The notes beneath the pieces are model-generated. The model made no database searches, was not told where the DNA came from, and was given only the letters and a program-made list of their open reading frames with translations. A DNA stretch of 40,531 nt from an uncultured Bacteroidales bacterium (GTDB lineage: Bacteria; Bacteroidota; Bacteroidia; Bacteroidales; P3), in contig CAMVAA010000004.1 in the NCBI GenBank assembly GCA_947165345.1, forward strand, positions 1-40,531, read 5' to 3'. The position numbers were made by a program, and so were the translations under genes. Shown here one piece after another: positions 35,093 through 40,531 of this stretch (positions are counted from its first letter, which is position 1; each line of letters begins with the position of its first letter).

Positions 35093-35764
35093 ATGAAAAA
35101 GATTTTCGCAATGGTGGCTGTGGCCGCCGGTCTGCTTTTCGCAGGCAACACCGCTAATGCTCAGCTGGGCATCAACGTGGGTTATGCTCCTCAGACGTAC
35201 ACCACCACGTACACTAACAATGTCACGCTGAACGACACCGCGAAGATGAACGGTTTCTTTGCCGGTGTGAACTACAACACCAACATTACGGGCGACCTCA
35301 ACGTCAGCGTTGGACTGCAGGTGCGCTACAACACCAAGACCTATGAGGATGGAGCCTCGATTGGTGGTGCTCTGCTTTCGACCAACCAGAAGCTCACCCG
35401 CACGCAGATGGTTCTCGATGTGCCCATCCTGTTCAACTATGGCCTGAGCCTCTCCAACGACCTCAAGCTGTCTGTCTTCCTCGGCCCCACGGTGAGCTAT
35501 GCTCTGAGCGGCAAGGACAAACTGGAAGGTGCTACCTCTGTTTTGGGCCTCACTTTCGGCAACGGTGGCGAGAGCAACTGGTATGACGAGAGCGAAGGCA
35601 ACCGCAGCGCCCTCGACATCAGCGGTACCGCCGGTCTGTGCCTCACCTTCAGCAGCTACCGTATCTATGGCGGCTACAACATGGGTCTGCTGAACACCAA
35701 CAAGAACGACAACACCACCACCAAGGGCAGCAACCTCTTCATTGGCCTTGGTCTGAACCTCTAA
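35093..35764 (+). CDS. Small outer-membrane beta-barrel protein
   Basis: A 223-residue protein. Signal peptide cleaved near ANA-QLG (about 23). Alternating beta-strands ending in aromatic or hydrophobic residues (FFAGVNYNTN, VSVGLQVRYNT, FLGPTVSYAL, RIYGGYNMGLL) and the C-terminal FIGLGLNL fit an OmpA/OmpW-size eight-stranded barrel. The promoter may be the imperfect TATTTTG at 35045. Ligand unknown. Codon use is A/T-richer than its neighbours, as expected for a highly expressed protein. Followed by a related barrel. Confidence 0.85.
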   Translation: MKKIFAMVAVAAGLLFAGNTANAQLGINVGYAPQTYTTTYTNNVTLNDTAKMNGFFAGVNYNTNITGDLNVSVGLQVRYNTKTYEDGASIGGALLSTNQKLTRTQMVLDVPILFNYGLSLSNDLKLSVFLGPTVSYALSGKDKLEGATSVLGLTFGNGGESNWYDESEGNRSALDISGTAGLCLTFSSYRIYGGYNMGLLNTNKNDNTTTKGSNLFIGLGLNL

Positions 35765-35779
35765 TCAACATTATTTAAG

Positions 35780-35834
35780 GGAAACGACGGATGACGGACA
35801 GCAACGTAGACACTGTTGGTCGTCCGTCGTTTCC
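35780..35834 (+). other. Long hairpin between the two barrel genes
   Basis: Arms GGAAACGACGGA (35780-35791) and TCCGTCGTTTCC (35823-35834) pair perfectly over 12 bases, with further pairing inside (CAGCAA/TTG-type). No T tract follows, so it may stabilise or partly terminate the first mRNA rather than end transcription. Confidence 0.7.
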
Positions 35835-35886
35835 ATACTTGATTAAGAATAACGGGATTGACAGAATGGCATACGGCGGTAGGAAT

Positions 35887-36540
35887 ATGAGACGGCAAAT
35901 GAGAGTGTTGTTGATGGCGGTTGTGGCTTTGGTAGCCATGGCCCCCAGGCACGCGGCGGCGCAGGTGAGCGTCAATGTGGCCTATGTCTATCAGGAGCAC
36001 ACGTTTGCCTACCGCAACGGTATGATTGACAGTCTGCGTCAGGACGGAGCCTGGATGAAGGGCGGAATGGCAGGTTTGTCGCTCACGGTGCCGTTCATAG
36101 GCCGTGTGGGCATCACTCCCGGTATATACCTCACATTCGCCCAGCTCAACGAGCAGATGGGCGACTCGCTGAGCGGCATTACCAATCCCACGACCTCGAA
36201 CCTGAACATCAAGATGCCGTTCTTCTTCAGCTACAGCCATCCTCTCAGCATGAGTACGGACCTGATAGTCTTTGGCGGTCCGGTATTCAATCTCGGGCTC
36301 TCGTCGTTGGCCAACTACCGCAATACGGGTACCCAGATAGATGCCCATTTCGACATGGGCGGCACGGTGGCCGTAGGTATTCAGTTCCACCGCGTGCGTG
36401 TCTTCTTGGGCTATAATGCGTCGCTTATAGATCGCGACGACTTCGACTTGGCCAACAAGCAGTCGCTGCAGAAGGCATGGGAGGGGAGCACCCTCTTTGT
36501 CGGGGCTGGTCTCAGCCTCGGCCGCAGAGCGAGGGAATAA
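35887..36540 (+). CDS. Small outer-membrane beta-barrel protein
   Basis: A 217-residue protein from the ATG at 35887 (MRRQMRVLLMAVVALVAMAP), where a normal signal peptide begins; earlier ATGs would place unstructured residues and the hairpin before it. Signal cleavage near AAA-QVS (about 26). Strand pattern GRVGITPGIYLTFAQL, NIKMPFFFSYSHPL, LIVFGGPVFNLGL, RVFLGYNASL, TLFVGAGLSLG is a porin-like barrel related in layout to the preceding gene. Probably cotranscribed with it. Confidence 0.82.
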   Translation: MRRQMRVLLMAVVALVAMAPRHAAAQVSVNVAYVYQEHTFAYRNGMIDSLRQDGAWMKGGMAGLSLTVPFIGRVGITPGIYLTFAQLNEQMGDSLSGITNPTTSNLNIKMPFFFSYSHPLSMSTDLIVFGGPVFNLGLSSLANYRNTGTQIDAHFDMGGTVAVGIQFHRVRVFLGYNASLIDRDDFDLANKQSLQKAWEGSTLFVGAGLSLGRRARE

Positions 36541-36555
36541 GCCGAAGGGTTTTCT

Positions 36556-37944
36556 TTATTTGTTGAATTGCAACGCTACGGCGCCGCCGTCGCGGTCGTT
36601 GCCGTTGACCCATACGTGCTCTATGCGAGTGTGGAAGGTCTGTCCGAGGAGCGGGCTCCAGCCGCATTTGTAGAGCAGACTCTCGCGGGTCACCGTCTCT
36701 TGCACACCGGGGCGTACCAGTACGAGATCGGCCTGGTAGCCGGGGCGAATGAAGCCGCGCCGTTCGATGCCGAAGAGCAGGGCGGGGTTGTGGCACATCT
36801 TCGTAATCAAAGTGGAAAGAGGAAAGTGGAAAGCGGAAAGCCTTTGGGTCAGCTCCTTCGAACTATCCACTTTCCACTTTTCACATTCCACTCCGAACAC
36901 GGTCTCCAGCATCATCTGCAGCGAGTGCTGTATGGAGGGTATGCCGCTCGGAGCGTCGAAGTAGGGACGCTGCTTGGCCTCGAGCGGGTGTGGGGCATGG
37001 TCGGTGGCGATGGTGTCTATGAGGCCGTCTTCGAGGGCAGCCCAGAGGGCCAGCCGGTCGTCGTTGGATTTGATGGCGGGGTTGCACTTGATGAGGTTGC
37101 CCAGCTCGGCATAGTCGCGGTCGTCGAACCAGAGGTGGTTCGGTGTCACCTCGGCGGTGATGTGCTTCTTGTCAATGTCGAAATTGGAGAGCAGCGAGAG
37201 TTCGGTGGCGGTGCTGATGTGCGCCAAGTGAAAGCGTGTGCCGTAGCGGCGGGCGCGCTCGATGGCATGGTAGGTGGAGAGGAAGCAGGCCTCGGAGTTG
37301 CGTATCTTGGGGTGGAGTGCGGCGGACTCGCCGTCGGTGCCTTGGTACTGCAGTTTGGCGTTGGCGAGGTTGGCCTGCACCACGCGCTCCTCTTCGCAGT
37401 GGGCCACGATGAGCTTGCGGGCATCGCGGAAGAGGTGGTCGAGCTGGTCTGGGTCGTTGACCAGCATGTTGCCTGTCGACGAGCCGAGGAAGAGTTTGAT
37501 GGCGGCATAGCGTGTGGGCTCGATGGCCAGCAGGTCGTCGATGTTGTCGTTTGTGGCACCGAGCATGAAGCCGTAGTTGACGGCGCTGTCGCGTGCGGCG
37601 AGGGCCTCTTTGGCTTCCAGTGCCTCGAGTGTGACGGTCTGCGGCTTGGTGTTGGGCATGTCGACCACCGAGGTGACGCCGCCGGCGCGTGCGGCGCGGC
37701 TTTCGCTGTAGAAGGTGCCGGCAGGGTTCTCGCTCTGTCCGCCGTCGCGGAAGTGGACATGGGTGTCGATGACGCCGGGTAGCAGCAAGAGGCCTTCGGC
37801 CTCTTGTAAGTGGAAAGTGGAAAGTGGAAAGTGGAAAGTATCGCCTTCCACAATCTCTTCTATAATATCATTGTTAATAATAACTGAACCACGAAATATA
37901 CTTCCCTCGTTTACAATCGTGGCGTTATGAATGAGCGTCTTCAT
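36556..37944 (-). CDS. pyrC: Dihydroorotase with repeat-encoded insertions
   Basis: Closes carbamoyl-aspartate to dihydroorotate in pyrimidine synthesis. The length of 462 residues is longer than usual. The metal-binding DTHVHFRDGG (60-69, with His62 and His64), Lys150 in AAIKLFLGSSTG, His182 in VAHCEEE, HLAHIST and the catalytic Asp in IATDHAPH are all present. Two insertions are made of 7-bp repeat units: residues about 35-46 (FHFPLSTFH, from 37808-37840) and about 350-378 (EKWKVDSS...AFHFPLSTLI, from 36810-36896). Both lie at loops outside the active site. The 5' end overlaps the four-helix-bundle gene by 4 bases. Confidence 0.93.
   Translation of the reverse strand: MKTLIHNATIVNEGSIFRGSVIINNDIIEEIVEGDTFHFPLSTFHLQEAEGLLLLPGVIDTHVHFRDGGQSENPAGTFYSESRAARAGGVTSVVDMPNTKPQTVTLEALEAKEALAARDSAVNYGFMLGATNDNIDDLLAIEPTRYAAIKLFLGSSTGNMLVNDPDQLDHLFRDARKLIVAHCEEERVVQANLANAKLQYQGTDGESAALHPKIRNSEACFLSTYHAIERARRYGTRFHLAHISTATELSLLSNFDIDKKHITAEVTPNHLWFDDRDYAELGNLIKCNPAIKSNDDRLALWAALEDGLIDTIATDHAPHPLEAKQRPYFDAPSGIPSIQHSLQMMLETVFGVECEKWKVDSSKELTQRLSAFHFPLSTLITKMCHNPALLFGIERRGFIRPGYQADLVLVRPGVQETVTRESLLYKCGWSPLLGQTFHTRIEHVWVNGNDRDGGAVALQFNK
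36812..36895. repeat. Inverted pair of 7-bp arrays inside pyrC
   Basis: GTGGAAA, GAGGAAA, GTGGAAA, GCGGAAA (36812-36839) face TATCCAC, TTTCCAC, TTTTCAC, ATTCCAC (36866-36893) across about 26 bases. The arms can pair. The architecture is the same as the intergenic pair at 8945-9025, but here it is translated. Confidence 0.85.
37809..37838. repeat. 7-bp array inside pyrC (5' region)
   Basis: AGTGGAA repeated four times, encoding FHFPLSTFH on the minus strand. It lies in a variable loop between the first beta-strands of the amidohydrolase fold. Confidence 0.88.
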
Positions 37945-38291
37945 GACCTGTTCTTCTTTGTTTTGATGGATGATACAAGCATTGCAATGAGTTCTCTGAG
38001 GTCCTTGTCGGCTGATTGATAGTCATTAGAAGTCATCATATCGGCCGCATGAATCAACTCGAGCCAATATTGGGTTTCATCGGATTCTTTCAATGCGATG
38101 GACATTTTGCTTATGAAGTCCGATGGACTCTGGGCGTTTTTCGCCTCCCTGATATTGGCTCCAATGCTGGTGCCGCTTTTCAGAATCTGCCGTGCGATGT
38201 CGTACTCATTATAGTCCTCTTTCAGGTGACGGGAGAGTTTGATGATTTGCAGTGCAAAGGCAAAGCTCTTGTCTTGTAGCGGACTATCCAT
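37941..38291 (-). CDS. Four-helix-bundle protein (23S rRNA intervening-sequence family)
   Basis: A 116-residue protein. SFAFALQIIKLSRHLKED, DIARQILKSGTSIGANIREAKNAQSPSDFISKMSIALKESDETQYWLELI match the small all-helical family first seen encoded in intervening sequences of bacterial 23S rRNA genes. GTSIGANIREA is the signature turn. The function of free-standing members is unknown. Its TGA overlaps the pyrC ATG by 4 bases (ATGA), so the two are translationally coupled, which is an odd pairing. A+T content is higher than in neighbouring genes, suggesting later acquisition. Confidence 0.9.
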   Translation of the reverse strand: MDSPLQDKSFAFALQIIKLSRHLKEDYNEYDIARQILKSGTSIGANIREAKNAQSPSDFISKMSIALKESDETQYWLELIHAADMMTSNDYQSADKDLRELIAMLVSSIKTKKNRS

Positions 38292-38331
38292 TGATTAGAG
38301 TACTTCCCACTTTCCGTTTCCCGTTTTCTAC

Positions 38332-39684
38332 TTAAAACTTCTTGCCTTCGGCCCAGCGTCGGCCGGCCATTTGGGCTTCGGCCGAGGTGGCGTATTGGTT
38401 CTTGACGACGAACTGTCCTGTGTGGTCGATGCAGCCCCATTTGCCGTCCATCTTGGCAGGTGCCACACGATTGTTCCAGACGTAGGTGAAGAGCTTGGCG
38501 CCCTCGAAGGTGGGTTTGATAACCCATTCGCCTTTGTAGTCGACATAGCCCCAGGCTTGGGTGCCTTGGTCCATGATGGGGTAGAGCCAGTGGCCCAGTT
38601 CCTCGCCGCGGTCCCACTGATCGCCGGCGAGCCAGGCTTCGCTGGAGAGTGTGAAGACGTTGCGCGAGAGGTAGTCGCCGGTGTCGCCGATGACCATCCA
38701 GAAGCCGTCGAGTTTGGCGGTGGCGAAGAGGCCGGTGTCGTTGGCGAAGTGCGAGGCGTCCTCGTAGATGGGCTGAATGCGCCATTCGCCGCTCCAGTCG
38801 ACCCAGCCCCACTTGTTGTTAGCGGGATTGGTGACGGGGAAGCGCCAGCCTTCGAGAGTGCGTCCGTGTTCGAACTGCATCAGGGCGTAGGCGGCGTCTT
38901 TCTGTTCGAAGAAGATGGGTGTGGTGACGATGTTGCCGTTGCGGTCGATGTTGCCCCAACGGCCTTCCTGCTTCACTTGGGTGTAGGGGTAGTTGTTGTC
39001 GTTGCCGAAGGGAGCGCGGTCCTCGTAGAGAGGCTGCACAGCCCAGCGGCCAAGGTAGTCCACGAAGCCCCAGAGGCCGGTCTTGGGATTGGTGACGGGG
39101 AGACGCCAGGTGTAGTAGTTGCGAGCGATGGCCCACTGCTGTCCGGCCTCCTCGGCCTGCTCGGCGGTGTGGAAGATGTTGTTTATGACGAGTACGCCGC
39201 GTCCGTCGATGCACCCCCAGCGGTCGTCTTTCTTGACGGCTGCATAACTCTTGGGGTCTTTGCCTTTGTGGATGTTGGCGGCCTGGTAGACAGGCTGGTA
39301 TTTCCAGCGGCCGTAGTAGTCGACATAGCCCCAGCGACCGTCGGCTTTGTTGCGGGCGGGGTAGACCCACTTGCCGGGTTCGCTCATGGCTTCCCACTCG
39401 CGACCTGCGTCCTCGGCCACAGACCTGTCGGGGAATATGTTGCGGCTGATCATGTTTCCGTCCTCGTCGATGTTGCCCCAGTAGCCGTCGACTTTGACGG
39501 AGGCCCATTTCCTGATGCTCCCGTTGAAGTCGCCGGCCCGTTGGAACCGAGGTGCAATCTTCCACGAACCGTCGGCGTTCTTGTAGCCGAAAGTCTGTGT
39601 GGCGCTCTCGTAGACAGGCTTCTGGGCCATGGCAACACCCATTGCCATCAGGGTTGAAACGAGCAGTAATATGGTATGTTTCAT
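38332..39684 (-). CDS. Exported WG-repeat protein
   Basis: A 450-residue protein from the ATG at 39684 (MKHTILLLVSTLMAMGVAMAQ, a signal peptide); a longer frame to 39744 crosses the promoter. The mature part is built of WG (WxG beta) repeats: VDGYWGNIDEDGN, ADGRWGYVDYYGRW, KDDRWGCIDGRG, KTGLWGFVDYLGRW, QEGRWGNIDRNGN, NNKWGWVDWSGEW, LDGFWMVIGDTGD, TQAWGYVDYKGEW and MDGKWGCIDHTGQ, about one per 45 residues. They alternate between two types, one ending W.I.P.(Y/F)E and one followed by a helix rich in Ala/Glu. WG repeats are thought to mediate binding; the target is unknown. A -7 box at 39712-39719 drives it. Confidence 0.9.
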   Translation of the reverse strand: MKHTILLLVSTLMAMGVAMAQKPVYESATQTFGYKNADGSWKIAPRFQRAGDFNGSIRKWASVKVDGYWGNIDEDGNMISRNIFPDRSVAEDAGREWEAMSEPGKWVYPARNKADGRWGYVDYYGRWKYQPVYQAANIHKGKDPKSYAAVKKDDRWGCIDGRGVLVINNIFHTAEQAEEAGQQWAIARNYYTWRLPVTNPKTGLWGFVDYLGRWAVQPLYEDRAPFGNDNNYPYTQVKQEGRWGNIDRNGNIVTTPIFFEQKDAAYALMQFEHGRTLEGWRFPVTNPANNKWGWVDWSGEWRIQPIYEDASHFANDTGLFATAKLDGFWMVIGDTGDYLSRNVFTLSSEAWLAGDQWDRGEELGHWLYPIMDQGTQAWGYVDYKGEWVIKPTFEGAKLFTYVWNNRVAPAKMDGKWGCIDHTGQFVVKNQYATSAEAQMAGRRWAEGKKF

Positions 39685-39711
39685 CTGTGCAGATTGTATT
39701 GTTTCGCGGTG

Positions 39712-39719
39712 CAAAGATA
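39712..39719 (-). promoter_or_regulatory. -7 box of the WG-repeat gene promoter
   Basis: TATCTTTG followed by C on the minus strand, about 28 bases before the ATG at 39684. A TTTG at 39745-39742 is 22 bases upstream, slightly longer than the ideal spacing. Confidence 0.7.
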
Positions 39720-39753
39720 CAAACTTTTTGTCAATGGGTGACAAAAATGTTTT

Positions 39754-40531
39754 CTACAGCAGCTCCTCGAGAGTCCAGAGGCGGTTTCCGTTGGACCCTT
39801 TGACGAGGATGGAGAGGCCTGTCACGGGGTGTGCGGAGAGTTCGGCGGCCACGGCCTCGGTGGTCTGGTAGGGCTCCATGCCCTGAGGCAGGGCGATGCC
39901 GTCGAACTCGTGGCCCACCAGCAGCACCCGTTTCAGCTTGCTGTCTTCGAGCATCTGCACCAGGTGTTCGTGTTCCTTGCGGCTCACGTCGCCCAGTTCC
40001 TTCATGCCGCCCACGATGGCCATGTCGCCGCCCATGGAGCGGAACGAGGCCACGGCGGCCGCCATCGACGAGGGGTTGGCGTTGTAGCAGTCGAGGTAGA
40101 GGCGGTTGCCGCGTGTGGTCTCGCGGTATTCGGAGCGCTGGTTGCGTGGGACGTACTGTTCGATGGCCTCTTTGATGTCGAACGGTTCGACGCCGAAATG
40201 CAGTCCCACGGCCACGGCGGCCATGCAGTTGGCGAAGTTGTAGTTGCCGAGGAGGTGAGTCTGCACGGTGTAGACGTTGTCGCCGACCTCGAAGTAGAAG
40301 CGCAGGTAGGGGTTGCCGTCGGCGGTGGTGACGGTGCCGCGGACGTCGGCTTCGGCGGCGGTGCCGTAGGTGACCACGCCGAGTGGTGTCTCGCGCAGCG
40401 CCTCCTCGCTCAGGACGGGGTTGGCGGGCACGTAGGCAGGCAGGAAGCTCTCGGTGGGCGGGATGGTGGCCAGACGCGAGGCTTCGTCCATGAGGCGCTG
40501 ATTGTCGGCGTCGACGAATACGAGGCCGTGT
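39754..40531 (-). CDS. murF: UDP-N-acetylmuramoyl-tripeptide--D-alanyl-D-alanine ligase MurF, C-terminal part
   Basis: Adds D-Ala-D-Ala to the muramyl tripeptide in the cytoplasm. Only the last ~259 residues are in the window; the 5' part runs off the right edge in an open frame (HGLVFVDADNQRLMDEASRLA). The Mur C-terminal signatures are visible: LLGNYNFANCMAAVAVGLHFG, RSEYRETTRGNRLYLDCYNANPSSMAAAVASF and GDMAIVGGMKELGDVSRKEH, ending VLVKGSNGNRLW-like SILVKGSNGNRLWTLEELL. A 69-base gap separates its stop from the WG-repeat start; the promoter of that gene lies partly within it. Confidence 0.96.
   Translation of the reverse strand, partial: HGLVFVDADNQRLMDEASRLATIPPTESFLPAYVPANPVLSEEALRETPLGVVTYGTAAEADVRGTVTTADGNPYLRFYFEVGDNVYTVQTHLLGNYNFANCMAAVAVGLHFGVEPFDIKEAIEQYVPRNQRSEYRETTRGNRLYLDCYNANPSSMAAAVASFRSMGGDMAIVGGMKELGDVSRKEHEHLVQMLEDSKLKRVLLVGHEFDGIALPQGMEPYQTTEAVAAELSAHPVTGLSILVKGSNGNRLWTLEELL

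Overview
The window is a stretch of GC-rich Bacteroidota chromosome, most likely order Bacteroidales. The evidence is repeated Bacteroidota-type promoters (TTTG about 19 bases before TAnnTTTG, usually followed by C), two type IX secretion (T9SS) C-terminal sorting domains, a Rho factor with a long disordered insert, a DUF6266 protein, WG-repeat and BspA-like surface proteins, and a GH20 lipoprotein. Only the first ~200 bases look foreign. They read on the minus strand as a Firmicutes-type TrmH-family RNA methyltransferase and are fused to the 3' end of dnaX, probably an assembly or amplification chimera.

Layout. 1-4650 (+): chimeric edge, dnaX 3' end, dapF, ligA, a PagL-like outer-membrane deacylase. 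4684-9105 (-): a PPDK-like phosphotransfer protein, a TPR lipoprotein, def, ruvX and a CAU tRNA. 9631-13230 (+): ilvE, then an ECF sigma gene followed by two small membrane proteins and a secreted BspA-like protein with a type A T9SS tail. 13630-16232: gcvH (-) and rho (+), divergent. 16309-18619: an accessory pocket (DUF6266, HTH protein, unknown protein). 18720-21693 (+): threonine aldolase, ferredoxin-fused aldo/keto reductase, trmO. 21953-23371 (+): a second ECF sigma gene and a membrane protein that looks like an anti-sigma factor but ends in a type B T9SS domain. 23585-23951: RNase P RNA. 24028-32610 (+): a DUF4810/GNA1162 lipoprotein pair, comB, PAP2 phosphatase, SulP transporter, yebC, GH20 hexosaminidase, hydE. 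32898-36540 (+): ADP-forming acyl-CoA synthetase and two small outer-membrane barrels. 36556-40531 (-): pyrC, a four-helix-bundle gene, a WG-repeat protein and the 3' part of murF.

The most unusual layer is not a gene. Short tandem arrays with 7-bp units (GAGTTAA, GAAAATT, GTGGAAA and CCTTTCA types) and 11-bp units (GGGGGTAGAGA, GGCCCCAGAGA, TATAGGTAGAG) fill many intergenic gaps. Several 7-bp arrays begin on, or within a few bases of, the stop codon of the gene before them. At three loci a 7-bp array is followed by an 11-bp array in the same order. The same 7-bp units also sit in frame inside three housekeeping genes (ligA, pyrC twice, threonine aldolase). In the aldolase they are part of a 78-bp unit repeated three times.

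The two ECF sigma operons both lead to T9SS-type products and both have a CGTC box almost touching the start codon, which suggests envelope-responsive, autoregulated control. All functional calls rest on reading motifs by eye; no database search was possible.
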